Below are positions 1-8,177 of a DNA stretch of 64,000 nt, piece after piece. The translations under genes and the position numbers were made by a program. Source of the stretch: Streptomyces aureoverticillatus (GTDB lineage: Bacteria > Actinomycetota > Actinomycetes > Streptomycetales > Streptomycetaceae); assembly GCF_014649395.1 (NCBI RefSeq), contig NZ_BMSY01000016.1:107310-171309 (forward strand), in the 5' to 3' direction. The notes beneath the pieces were generated by a model. That model saw only the letters and a list, made by a program, of their open reading frames with translations, was not told where the DNA came from and did no database searches. How positions within the stretch are numbered: the first letter of the stretch is position 1; every line of letters starts with the position of its first letter.

Positions 1-215
1 TGCAGGGTGAGGGCTCGGTCCATCAATGGGCTCCCGTGGTCGGCCGGTTCGCTCCCGCGTCCGGCGGCCTACGCCGCGGCGCGCGGTGACACGGCCGCCC
101 ATCCTGCCCTATGCGCCGAGGGCCGCCGCACCTGCCCCCACCTGCGATCTTCGTCGCGGTACGAGGCCGTGGGAGGCGGCACGCGGGTCGGCCGACGAGG
201 GGCAGGGCGAGTCTT
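1..215. other. left edge without a supported gene
   Basis: This GC-rich stretch lies downstream of the minus-strand methyltransferase stop codon. Open frames cross it on both strands, but none has a ribosome-binding site or a recognisable protein. I see nothing functional in it. Confidence 0.5.
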
Positions 216-1028
216 TCACCTCTTGCGGCCCACCCCCGCGTACAACGGCACCCGCGTCCCGTCCCGGACCTCGCCCACGCCGAGTTCGGGCCTCCAGTCG
301 GGCGGCTGTGTCAGGCCCGGGTCGAGGAGCGTGAACCCGTCGAAGAAGCGCTCCGTCTCCGCCCGCGACCGCGGCACGAGCGTCACCCCGTCCGCCCTGT
401 ACCGGTCCACGGCCTCGCCGACCCACGCCGTCTCCTCGTCGCCGGCCAGCTGTGAGAGCGTCAGGTGGCTGCCGGGCGCGAGCGCGTCCGTCAGGCGGGC
501 CACGACGGCGTGGGCGTCGTACGCGCCGCCGATGAAGTGCGCCACGGCGATGAGCGACAGGGCCACGGGCCGGGTGAAGTCCAGGATCTCCGCGGCGCGT
601 TCGAGCACCAGCTCCGGCTCGCGCGCGTCCGCCTGGACGAACGCCGTGGCACCTTCCTCGGTTCCGCGCAGGAGTCCCGCCGCGTGTGCGCGGACGATCG
701 GGTCGTTGTCCACGTACACCACCCGCGCGTCGGGCGCGAGATCCTGCGCGACACGGTGGAGGTTCGGCTCCGTCGGGATGCCGCTGCCGATGTCCAGGAA
801 CTGGCGCATCCCCGCCGGGCCCGCGAGATGACGTGTGGCGCGCTGCATGAACCACCGGTTGTGCCGGGCGCCGTACTTGGCCGTCGCGTCGAGCGCCACG
901 ATCCGCGCGCCGAACTCCGCGTCCGCCGGGTAGTGGTGGGTGCCGCCCAGGAACCAGTCGTAGACGCGGGCGGGGTGCGGGGTGCCGGTGTCGAGGCCGT
1001 CGTCGGGGGCGGGCGGTACTGCGGTCAT
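216..1028 (-). CDS. SAM-dependent methyltransferase, SAV2177/DUF574 family
   Basis: Predicted 270-residue S-adenosylmethionine-dependent methyltransferase of the actinobacterial DUF574 family; its substrate is unknown. The start RVYDWFLGGTHHYPADAEFG (residues 21-40) is the hallmark of this family. SAM-binding motif I is FLDIGSG (77-83) and YVDNDP (105-110) is the acidic loop after strand 2. The ATG at 1028 has a GGAG motif about 8 bases upstream. The same frame stays open far beyond that codon, but the extension is antisense to the ROK gene and is low-complexity, so I reject it. The gene is divergent from the ROK regulator and probably a single transcription unit. Members of this family are very numerous in Streptomyces and rarely characterised. 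Confidence 0.9.
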   Translation of the reverse strand: MTAVPPAPDDGLDTGTPHPARVYDWFLGGTHHYPADAEFGARIVALDATAKYGARHNRWFMQRATRHLAGPAGMRQFLDIGSGIPTEPNLHRVAQDLAPDARVVYVDNDPIVRAHAAGLLRGTEEGATAFVQADAREPELVLERAAEILDFTRPVALSLIAVAHFIGGAYDAHAVVARLTDALAPGSHLTLSQLAGDEETAWVGEAVDRYRADGVTLVPRSRAETERFFDGFTLLDPGLTQPPDWRPELGVGEVRDGTRVPLYAGVGRKR

Positions 1029-1340
1029 CGTGAACTCCGGGGTGGGGGGCGGGCGTTCGGGCCGTGCGGGGGCCCGGACACGAGACGGTACCGAGAACGG
1101 GCGCCCGTCCGTCCGCACGGCAGTGAGGGCGTCCCACCGCGCATCCTCCCGCGCGGCCGTCCCTGCGTCCCACCGCGCATCCTCCCGCGCGGCCGCCCGC
1201 AGAAACGTCCGTGCGCGGGGTCTTCCCCGCGGCCCCGCTTTATGCAACTCTCCTCCCAAATCACGGCGCGAGACGAGCGACGGCCCCTCAACAGGGCCGT
1301 ACCCGGGCTGTCCTCCTACGCCTTCCGAGGTGCAGAACTG
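1029..1340. promoter_or_regulatory. divergent intergenic region, methyltransferase / ROK regulator
   Basis: This 312-base spacer between divergently transcribed genes should hold both promoters. It also contains a 36-base-period tandem duplication (listed separately). I see no convincing -35/-10 pair. Confidence 0.5.
1129..1195. repeat. tandem duplication, 36-bp period
   Basis: A 31-base block beginning GCGTCCCACCGCGCATCCTC occurs at 1129-1159 and again, identical, at 1165-1195, with 5 unrelated bases between copies. It lies between divergent promoters. The perfect identity suggests a recent duplication. Confidence 0.85.
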
Positions 1341-2468
1341 ATGCGAAAACGGACGCGCGGCCACGACCTGGCCGCCCTGCGCCGCCTCAACACCACCGTC
1401 GTCCTGCGCGCCCTGCACCGCCGCAGCCCCCAGACCCTCGCCGAACTCGCCGCCGGCACCGGCCTGTCCCGGCCCACCGTGGACGCCGCCCTGGAGGAAC
1501 TCACCGCGCAGGGGTGGGTCACCGAGGCGGAGGCGGGGGAGCGGGTGCGGGGGCGGCCCGCGCGGCGCTTCCGGTTCCGGGTGGAGGCGGGGTACGTGGT
1601 CGGCGCCGACATAGGGCTGCACAAGCTGGTGCTGCTCCTGGCCGACCTCGGTGGCACCGTCCTCGCGGCCGAACGCGCCGACATCGACCCGGACCTGGGC
1701 GGCGGCCCCCGGCTCGCGCTCCTCCAGGAGGGCCTGGACGCCTTCCTCGACGCGCACACCGTCCAGCGCGACCTGGTGCTCGCCCGCTGCGTCGGTGTGC
1801 CCGGCGTCGTCGACGCGGGCGGCCTCATCACCTCCGTCGTCGTGCCCGAGTGGTCCGGCGTCGACCTCGGCCGCCTGCTCGCCGACGGCGAGAGCGGCCA
1901 CACGCTGGTCGAGAACGACGTGAACCTCGCCGTCCTCGCCGAGCGCTGGCGGGGCGCCGCGACCCTCGCCGGCGACGTGGTCTGCGTCCTGACCGGCCAC
2001 CGCGTCTCCTGCAGCCTCACCATCGGTGGCCGACTGCACCGCGGCGGCCGCGGCGGCGCGGGGGAACTCGGCCTGCTCCCGCTGCTCGGCATGAACACCG
2101 CCCACGAAGCCCTCGCCTGGAAGGACGGGTCGCGCGCCGGCGAGTCCGAGGTGGCCGCCCTCGCCCGCGCGGCGGACACCGCCGACCCGCGCGCGCTCGA
2201 CGCGATCGCCGACTTCGCCGACCGTCTCTCGCCCGGCATCGCGGCCCTCGCGCTCGCCGTCGACCCGGAACTCGTCGTCCTCACCGGCGGCGCGACTCCG
2301 CTCGGCGGCCATCTCGTACCGCTCCTCGAAGAGCGGCTGCGCTCCCTCACGCTGCACGTCCCCCGGATCGCGCTGAGCGAGCTCGGCGAACGCGGCGTCG
2401 CCCTCGGCGCCGTGCGCAAGGCGCTCGACCGCGTGGAGGAGGAACTGCTCGCGGACCCGGCGGGCTAG
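1341..2468 (+). CDS. ROK-family transcriptional regulator
   Basis: Predicted 375-residue sugar-responsive repressor of the ROK (repressor, ORF, kinase) family. The N-terminal winged helix-turn-helix spans about residues 12-65 (RRLNTTVVLRALHRRSPQTL, then SRPTVDAALEEL). It is followed by a sugar-kinase-like fold with YVVGADIG near residue 90 and VVLTGGATPLGG near the C-terminus. The canonical zinc-binding CXCGXXGC motif of active ROK kinases is absent, which fits a pure regulator. The ATG at 1341 has GAGG about 10 bases upstream. The next genes encode a carbohydrate ABC importer, so I infer that this protein controls that operon and itself. The sugar cannot be named from the sequence. Confidence 0.9.
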   Translation: MRKRTRGHDLAALRRLNTTVVLRALHRRSPQTLAELAAGTGLSRPTVDAALEELTAQGWVTEAEAGERVRGRPARRFRFRVEAGYVVGADIGLHKLVLLLADLGGTVLAAERADIDPDLGGGPRLALLQEGLDAFLDAHTVQRDLVLARCVGVPGVVDAGGLITSVVVPEWSGVDLGRLLADGESGHTLVENDVNLAVLAERWRGAATLAGDVVCVLTGHRVSCSLTIGGRLHRGGRGGAGELGLLPLLGMNTAHEALAWKDGSRAGESEVAALARAADTADPRALDAIADFADRLSPGIAALALAVDPELVVLTGGATPLGGHLVPLLEERLRSLTLHVPRIALSELGERGVALGAVRKALDRVEEELLADPAG

Positions 2469-2513
2469 CCGCCCCGCCGGTGCCGTGCCGGTCTCCGGCG
2501 CCCACCCGTGAGG

Positions 2514-2552
2514 TTCCCGACCACTGGATTCCCGACCACTGACATTCCCGAC
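2514..2552. repeat. 15-bp direct repeats upstream of the importer operon
   Basis: TTCCCGACCACTGGA (2514-2528) is followed directly by TTCCCGACCACTGAC (2529-2543), then a partial copy TTCCCGAC (2545-2552). The repeats sit between the ROK stop codon and the binding-protein gene, 43 bases before its ATG. A role as a regulator site is possible but unproven. Confidence 0.6.
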
Positions 2553-2594
2553 GACCCCAACTCCCCTGACACCCCAACGGAAGCGGAGGCACGC

Positions 2595-3860
2595 ATGCGC
2601 AGGAGGACCCTCCTCTGCTCAGGCCTCGCGGCGGCGTCGGCACCCGTGCTGGCCGCCTGCTCGGACGAGGGCGGCGGCGCCGGGGGCGGCGGCCGCACCA
2701 CCCTGTCGTACGGCATGTGGGACCCCGCCCAGGTGCCGGGCATGCAGCAGATCATCGCGGCGTTCGAGAAGGAGCACCCGGACATCTCGGTGCGCATCGA
2801 GCTGACGCCCTGGGCGAGCTACTGGACCACCCTGAAGACGTCGATGCGCGGCGGCACCGCTCCCGACGTGTTCTGGATGAACGCCGTCAACTTCCAGCTG
2901 TACGCGGCCCACGACGTCCTGGAGCCCCTGTCCGAGCACATCGCGCGCGACGCGACCCCGGTGGACCGCCACCCCGAGCAGCTCGTGCGGCTCTACGCCT
3001 ACGACGGCACCCAGTACGGCCTGCCCAAGGACTTCGACACCGTCGGCCTCTGGTACAACAAGGCGCTCTTCGACAAGGCGGGCATCAAATACCCCGACAC
3101 GACCTGGACCTGGGACGACCTGCGGGACGCGGCCGCCGAACTCACCAACCCGCGCGAGCGCGTGCACGGCTTCTGCTCGGAGATGCATCGCCAGTTCGTG
3201 CTCTATCCCGCCATGTTCGCCGCGGGCGGCTATGTGCTGCGCGACGGGCACTCCGGCTTCGGTGACGAGCGGTCCGTGGCGGGGCTGCGCTTCCTCACCG
3301 ACATGATCGACCGGGGCTGGTCGCCGCCGCAGAGCGCCATGGTGGAGAGCACCGCCCGGGTGCGCTTCTGGTCGGAGAAGGCAGCCATGGTGCACGACCT
3401 GTCCGCGATGGCCGGGCAGATGTACGCGGTGCCCGCCCTGAAGGACCACGGCGGCGTCACCGTGCTGCCCAAGGGCCGCGAGCGGACCACCGTCATCCAC
3501 GGCCTCGCCAACGTGATCTCCGCGAAGAGCGACAAGAAGGCCGCGGCCTGGAAGTTCGTGCACTTCATGGCGGGCCGCAGGGCCGCCGACATCCAGGCGA
3601 AGTCGGGCGTCACGATCTCCAGCTACGCGGGCACGCAGGACGCCTGGCTGAAGTCGATGCCGGAGTTCGACCTGAAGCACTTCCTCGACATGGAGAAGCA
3701 CGCCACCCCGTACCCGAGCTCGAAGAACACCGCCGTCTGGGAGAACCTCCAATACCCCCTCCTCGGCGCCGCGTTCAGCGGCAAGGGCGGCATCGAGGGC
3801 GCCGCCCGCACCCTGGGCGAGCAGATGGACCGGGCCCTGAAGGAGGAGCGCGACTCATGA
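2595..3860 (+). CDS. carbohydrate ABC transporter substrate-binding lipoprotein
   Basis: Predicted 421-residue extracellular solute-binding protein, family 1 (MalE type). It carries a lipoprotein signal, MRRRTLLCSGLAAASAPVLA followed by the lipobox cysteine in LAAC (about residue 20). The mature part has typical family features: a bind-and-clamp segment near TAPDVFWMNAVNFQLYA and KDFDTVGLWYNKALFDKAG. The ATG at 2595 was chosen because GGAGG lies just upstream and the signal peptide begins there. The upstream in-frame codons form a low-complexity extension. It is the first gene of the importer operon and overlaps the next gene by an ATGA. No ATPase gene is present, so energy is probably supplied by a shared MsiK-type ATPase encoded elsewhere, as in other Streptomyces sugar importers. 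Confidence 0.93.
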   Translation: MRRRTLLCSGLAAASAPVLAACSDEGGGAGGGGRTTLSYGMWDPAQVPGMQQIIAAFEKEHPDISVRIELTPWASYWTTLKTSMRGGTAPDVFWMNAVNFQLYAAHDVLEPLSEHIARDATPVDRHPEQLVRLYAYDGTQYGLPKDFDTVGLWYNKALFDKAGIKYPDTTWTWDDLRDAAAELTNPRERVHGFCSEMHRQFVLYPAMFAAGGYVLRDGHSGFGDERSVAGLRFLTDMIDRGWSPPQSAMVESTARVRFWSEKAAMVHDLSAMAGQMYAVPALKDHGGVTVLPKGRERTTVIHGLANVISAKSDKKAAAWKFVHFMAGRRAADIQAKSGVTISSYAGTQDAWLKSMPEFDLKHFLDMEKHATPYPSSKNTAVWENLQYPLLGAAFSGKGGIEGAARTLGEQMDRALKEERDS

Positions 3861-4801
3861 GTGTCTTTCCCGCCACGGCGGCCGCGAAGTCGGCCGGGCG
3901 CCGGGCCCCCACCTCGGCCGCGCGGTCCTCCCGGCACGGCCGGCGCGCCGGATACTGGTTCATCGCGCCGCTCGGCCTCGGCTTCGCGGTCTTCTACTTC
4001 TGGCCGATGATCCAGACGTTCTACTTCAGCTTCACGGAGTTCGGCCCCTTCGGCGGCCACACCTGGACCGGCACCGACAACTACGCGCGCGTGCTGCGCG
4101 ACGTCACCGTCTGGCAGGCCCTCGGCAACACGCTCATCTACTGCGGCATCGGGCTCCTCGCCCTGCCGCTCGCCATCGTGATCGCCGCCCTGCTCAACCG
4201 CCGCGGCCTGCGCGGGGTCTCCCTCTACCGCGCCCTGTACTTCGTGCCGTTCGTGACGCTGCCCGTCGCCGTCGGCCTCGTCTGGAACTGGCTGTACAAC
4301 GGCGACTTCGGCCTGCTCAACGAGATCCTGGGCTGGTTCGGCGTCGACCGGCACTACTGGGTCTCCGACCCCTCGACGGCCGTGTTCGCCATCGGCGCCG
4401 TCATGGTCTGGTCGACCACCGGCTACTACTTGATCATCTTCATGGCGGGCATCAAGGCGATCCCGCAGGACTACTACGAAGCCGCGGAACTGGACGGCGC
4501 GGGCCCGCTGCGCCGCTTCTTCACCATCACGCTGCCGCTGCTCAGCCCGACGCTGTTCTTCGCCTCGGTCATCTGCATGATCCAGTCCCTGCAGACCTTC
4601 GACCTGATCTACATCATGATGGGCGAGAAGAACCCCGCCGTCGGCGACACCCAGTCGGTCGTCGGCCTCTTCTACAAGTGGGCGTTCATGGAGAACGCGC
4701 AGGGCGCCGCGGCCGCCCTGGCCTTCCTGCTGATGCTGCTCATCGCGGGCCTCACCTATCTGCAGTTCCGGCTCCAGCGGAAGTGGGTGCACTATGGCTG
4801 A
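3857..4801 (+). CDS. sugar ABC transporter permease (MalF type)
   Basis: Predicted 314-residue inner-membrane permease with about six transmembrane helices. The first follows a basic N-terminus at YWFIAPLGLGFAVFYFWPMI (about 34-53). The cytoplasmic EAA loop that docks the ATPase reads EAAELDGAGPLRRFFTITLP (about residues 209-228). The ATG overlaps the binding-protein stop codon (ATGA), so the two are translationally coupled. It pairs with the following MalG-type permease to form the channel. Confidence 0.94.
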   Translation: MSVFPATAAAKSAGRRAPTSAARSSRHGRRAGYWFIAPLGLGFAVFYFWPMIQTFYFSFTEFGPFGGHTWTGTDNYARVLRDVTVWQALGNTLIYCGIGLLALPLAIVIAALLNRRGLRGVSLYRALYFVPFVTLPVAVGLVWNWLYNGDFGLLNEILGWFGVDRHYWVSDPSTAVFAIGAVMVWSTTGYYLIIFMAGIKAIPQDYYEAAELDGAGPLRRFFTITLPLLSPTLFFASVICMIQSLQTFDLIYIMMGEKNPAVGDTQSVVGLFYKWAFMENAQGAAAALAFLLMLLIAGLTYLQFRLQRKWVHYG

Positions 4802-5687
4802 CACCACCGAGACCACCGGCGCACGGCCGGTCCATGCGGAGGCCACTGGTCCGCGGCTGTCGCGGCGGCGCATCAACACCGGCTCCCTGGCGACCCACTT
4901 GGTGCTCTCGCTCGGCGCGCTCGTGATGGTCTTCCCCTTCGTCTGGCAGGCGCTCACCGCGCTGAAATCGCTCGCCGAGGTCTCCCGGGTGCCGCCCACG
5001 CTGCTGCCCGACGACTGGAACTGGTCGAGCTTCGACGAGGTCTTCACCGCGCTGCCGTTCCGCGAGATGCTCACCAACAGCGCGCTCGCCACCGCCGGGC
5101 GCACGGCGGGCCAGCTGGTGTTCTGCTCGCTGGCCGCCTACGCCTTCGCGCGCATGCGGTTCCGCGGCCGCGACCTGCTGTTCGGGCTCTTCCTGTCCGT
5201 CCTGATGGTGCCGAGCTCGCTGCTCGTGCTGCCGCAGTACGACATCATCCAGCAGTTCGGGCTGCTCAACTCGACGCCCGCGCTGTTCCTTCCCGGCATG
5301 TTCAGCGCCTTCGGCACGTTCCTGCTGCGGCAGGCGTTCCTCGCACTGCCCAAGGAGCTGGAGGAGGCCGCGCGCATCGACGGCGCGGGCTCCTTCCGCA
5401 TCTTCTGGTCGATCATGCTGCCGCTGATCCGGCCCGCGCTCGCCGCGCTCGCCGTCATCACCGCGATGACCGCGTGGAACGACCTGCTGTGGCCCCTCAT
5501 CGTCAACACCGACCCCAAGGCCATGCCGATCAGCGCGGGCCTGACCTCGCTGGAGGGCCAGTACGAGACCAACTACCCGGTCATGATGGCCGGTTCGCTG
5601 ATCGCGAGCCTGCCCATGCTGCTGGTCTACGTCTTCCTGCAGCGGCACTTCGTACAGAGCGTCGCCTTCTCCGGATCGAAGGGCTGA
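4794..5687 (+). CDS. sugar ABC transporter permease (MalG type)
   Basis: Predicted 297-residue membrane permease that partners the preceding one. It has about six transmembrane helices and the EAA loop EEAARIDGAGSFRIFWSIML in the C-terminal half. Its start overlaps the upstream permease by 8 bases, so the two are co-translated. The C-terminus ends in a helix followed by QRHFVQSVAFSGSKG, typical of MalG-family permeases (carbohydrate uptake 1). Confidence 0.94.
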   Translation: MADTTETTGARPVHAEATGPRLSRRRINTGSLATHLVLSLGALVMVFPFVWQALTALKSLAEVSRVPPTLLPDDWNWSSFDEVFTALPFREMLTNSALATAGRTAGQLVFCSLAAYAFARMRFRGRDLLFGLFLSVLMVPSSLLVLPQYDIIQQFGLLNSTPALFLPGMFSAFGTFLLRQAFLALPKELEEAARIDGAGSFRIFWSIMLPLIRPALAALAVITAMTAWNDLLWPLIVNTDPKAMPISAGLTSLEGQYETNYPVMMAGSLIASLPMLLVYVFLQRHFVQSVAFSGSKG

Positions 5688-5723
5688 CGGCATACCGACG
5701 TACAGAGAAAGGCCAGATCCTTC

Positions 5724-6761
5724 ATGCCACCGCTTCACATCGGCCTGCTCGGCGCGGGCGGCATCGCCCGCGCGCACCTCCCGGGCTGGCTCGAACTGGG
5801 CGCGCGGGTCAGCGTCCACACCCAGGACGGCTCCGGCGAGAAGCTCGCCGGCGAGTACGCGGAACTCGGCCACGACGTCACCGCCGTGCCCACCCTGGAC
5901 GACCTGCTCGCCGACTGCCGCGCCGTCGACATCTGCACCCCCACCCCCACCCACAGGGAACTGGCGCTCGCCGCCGTCGCCGCGGGCAAGCACGTCGTCT
6001 GCGAGAAGCCGCTCGCGCTGACCGTGCCGGACGCCGAGGAAATCGCGGCGGCCGCCGACGCGGCGGGCGTGCGGCTCCATCCGGCGCACGTGGTGCGCTA
6101 CTTCCCCGCGTACGCCGCCATGCGGGACGCCGTCGTCCGCGGCGAGCTCGGCCCGCTCGCCGTGCTGCGCTTCACGCGGGGCGGGGCGCGGCCGCAGTGG
6201 GCGCCGTGGTTCGGGGACCCCACCCAGTCCGGCGGCGTGATCATGGACCTGATGGTGCACGACATCGACATCGCCCGCTGGGTGGCGGGCGACGTGGTGC
6301 GCGTCCACGCGCACACCCGCGGCTCCGAACGCGCCACCGGCGCACCCGCGGACGTCGTCACCGCCACGGCCGTGCTCACCCACGCCTCCGGCGCCATCAG
6401 CCATGTCAGCGGCCTGTGGGGGCTGCCCGACCAGCAGTTCCGTACGACGTTCCGGATCGCGGGGGCGGACGGGCTGCTGCGCCACGACTCCACCGCCGTG
6501 CCCGGCTTCCGCATCACCGCCCAGGGCGTGCGCGCCGCCAACGAGGGCATCCCGTCGAGCCCGATGACGGAAAGCCCCTACCTCACCGAACTCCGCGAGT
6601 TCGCCGCGTCCTGGGACGACGGCGCGGTCCGGCCGCGGGTGAGCGCCCGCGACGGGACAGAGGCCGTGCGGATCGCGCGGGCGGCCGTGGAGTCGAGCCG
6701 CACGGGCCGGGCCGTCGAGCTTCGGCCGCTGGGAACCGAGACCGGGGAGGCCGTGCGATGA
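5724..6761 (+). CDS. Gfo/Idh/MocA family oxidoreductase (first of two)
   Basis: Predicted 345-residue NAD(P)-dependent sugar or inositol dehydrogenase. The N-terminal Rossmann fold carries GLLGAGGIARAHL (about 7-19). The family signature lysine is in HVVCEKPLALT (about 91-101), and GGVIMDLMVHDIDIARW (about 171-187) carries the substrate-site Asp/His pair. An AGAAAGG-like ribosome site precedes the ATG. It belongs to the importer operon and presumably oxidises or epimerises the imported sugar or its phosphate. Its ATGA overlap with the next gene, from the same family, suggests that the two act on the same pathway. Confidence 0.92.
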   Translation: MPPLHIGLLGAGGIARAHLPGWLELGARVSVHTQDGSGEKLAGEYAELGHDVTAVPTLDDLLADCRAVDICTPTPTHRELALAAVAAGKHVVCEKPLALTVPDAEEIAAAADAAGVRLHPAHVVRYFPAYAAMRDAVVRGELGPLAVLRFTRGGARPQWAPWFGDPTQSGGVIMDLMVHDIDIARWVAGDVVRVHAHTRGSERATGAPADVVTATAVLTHASGAISHVSGLWGLPDQQFRTTFRIAGADGLLRHDSTAVPGFRITAQGVRAANEGIPSSPMTESPYLTELREFAASWDDGAVRPRVSARDGTEAVRIARAAVESSRTGRAVELRPLGTETGEAVR

Positions 6762-7768
6762 AGGTCGCCGTGCTGTCGTTCGCCCACGTCCACGCGGCCG
6801 CCTACCTCGGCCTGCTGCGCGACATGCCGGGCGTCGAGGTCCTGGGCAGCGACCCGGACACCGGCCTCGCCGCGCCCGGCGAGACCCGCGGCCGGGCGTT
6901 CGCCGAGGAACTGGGCGTCCCGTACGCGGACACGTACGAGGAGGCCTTCGCCTGGCGGCCCGACGCGGTGATCGTCTGCTCGGAGAACTCCCGGCACCGC
7001 CCGCTGGTCGAACGCGCCGCCGCGCACGGCGTGGACGTGCTCTGCGAGAAACCCCTGGCCACGACGGTGGCGGACGGCGAGGCGATGGTCGCCGCGTGCC
7101 GGGCCGCCGGGGTGCGGCTCGCGGTGGCCTTCCCGGTGCGCTTCAGCCCGGCGTACGCGGCCGTGAAGCGGGCCGTGGCCGCCGGCGAGACCGGCCGCGT
7201 CCTGACCGTTTCCGGCGCGAACAACGGCCACATGCCGACCCGCGCGCGCCGCTGGTTCGCCGACCCCGACCTCGCGGGCGGCGGTGCCCTGATGGACCAC
7301 ACCGTCCACATCGCCGACCTCCTCGACGACCTGTTCGCCGCCCGCGCGGTGGAGGTCTACGCCCAGACCAACAACCTTCTGTACGCCGACGAGGTCGCCG
7401 CCGAGACCAGCGGCCTGGTGACCGTGGTCTACGACAACGGCACGGTCGCCACCATCGACTGCAGCTGGTCCCACCCCCGCTCCCACCCCGCCTGGGGCGG
7501 CCTGGAACTGACCCTCGTCGGCGAGCACGCCACCCTGGAAATGGACGCCTTCGACCAGAAGCTGCACGGCCACAGCGAACGCCACGGCCGTCCGCTGGAG
7601 ATCCCCTTCGGCGTCGACCTCGACGCCCGCATGCTGCGCGCGTTCCTGTTCGGCCCGGAACCGGACGGCATGGACGTCGCGGACGGCGCGGGCGGCCTGC
7701 GCACCCTGCGGATCGTGGCGGCGGGGTACGAGTCGGCGCGCACGGGGGCGGCGGTGCCGGTGACCTGA
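6758..7768 (+). CDS. Gfo/Idh/MocA family oxidoreductase (second of two)
   Basis: Predicted 336-residue paralogue of the preceding dehydrogenase, coupled to it by ATGA. It keeps the EKPLATT lysine motif (VDVLCEKPLATTVADGEAM) and GGGALMDHTVHIADLLDDL at the substrate site. Its nucleotide-binding start is unusual: VAVLSFAHVHAAAYLGLL replaces the usual GxGxxG, so cofactor contacts may differ. This looks like the last gene of the operon, since the next gene is convergent and a hairpin follows. Tandem oxidoreductases of this family often interconvert sugar epimers through a keto intermediate; that role here is inference. Confidence 0.88.
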   Translation: MKVAVLSFAHVHAAAYLGLLRDMPGVEVLGSDPDTGLAAPGETRGRAFAEELGVPYADTYEEAFAWRPDAVIVCSENSRHRPLVERAAAHGVDVLCEKPLATTVADGEAMVAACRAAGVRLAVAFPVRFSPAYAAVKRAVAAGETGRVLTVSGANNGHMPTRARRWFADPDLAGGGALMDHTVHIADLLDDLFAARAVEVYAQTNNLLYADEVAAETSGLVTVVYDNGTVATIDCSWSHPRSHPAWGGLELTLVGEHATLEMDAFDQKLHGHSERHGRPLEIPFGVDLDARMLRAFLFGPEPDGMDVADGAGGLRTLRIVAAGYESARTGAAVPVT

Positions 7769-7799
7769 GCGGTCCCGGTGAAGTCGGCTGCGGTGCGGT

Positions 7800-7818
7800 G
7801 GCGCCCTGAAGGGGCGCG
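7800..7818. terminator. hairpin between convergent genes
   Basis: GCGCCC (7801-7806) pairs with GGGCGC (7812-7817) around a TGAAG loop. It lies between the sugar operon and the convergent DUF1876 gene, so it may act in both directions. No T-run is visible, which is usual for Streptomyces. Confidence 0.55.
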
Positions 7819-7831
7819 GGGACAGGTCCTC

Positions 7832-8104
7832 TCAGTGGGTCAGTGGACGGGACTGCCGGCCGGACGCCTCGTCGATCTCGTCGTGCGCCTTGCCCATGAG
7901 CTGCGAGGCGAGATCCAGGAGCGCCCGCGCGCCCGCGATCTCCTCTCCGACCCTGAGCTGTTCCTGGTCGGAGGGGTGGCGCATGGCGTAGCCGCGCGCC
8001 TTCAGTTCGTTGCCGTCCTGGAGTCGCAGCAGGGCCGCCGCACTGGTGCGGTTGCCCTCCTCGGAGAACTCCAGCTCCACATGCCACCCGGCGAGCGTGG
8101 CCAT
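7832..8104 (-). CDS. DUF1876 domain protein
   Basis: Small 90-residue protein that fits DUF1876 over nearly its whole length. It has an N-terminal strand pair (GWHVELEFSEEGNRTSAAAL) and the segment RGYAMRHPSDQEQLRVGEEI. A C-terminal helix reads ARALLDLASQLMGKAHDEI. The start has a strong ribosome site, GGAGGTGATC, 7 bases before the ATG. The family is small, cytoplasmic, confined to actinobacteria and of unknown function. It lies downstream of the TerD-CAP gene on the same strand, 73 bases away, and may be cotranscribed. Confidence 0.85.
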   Translation of the reverse strand: MATLAGWHVELEFSEEGNRTSAAALLRLQDGNELKARGYAMRHPSDQEQLRVGEEIAGARALLDLASQLMGKAHDEIDEASGRQSRPLTH

Positions 8105-8177
8105 GACAGATCACCTCCGGGAGATCGTCCCCCATACCTCCAGGGTGCGCCCGAGGGGTGCCCGGACGCGAGCGCTG

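Noticed and set aside
216..2357. 713-codon open frame on the minus strand ending in the methyltransferase
   Set aside because: Only the last 270 codons show the methyltransferase; the rest is antisense to the ROK regulator and is low-complexity.
3623..5104. 493-codon minus-strand frame across the ABC permeases
   Set aside because: Antisense shadow of clear permease genes, with biased Glu/Arg/Gly composition and no motif.
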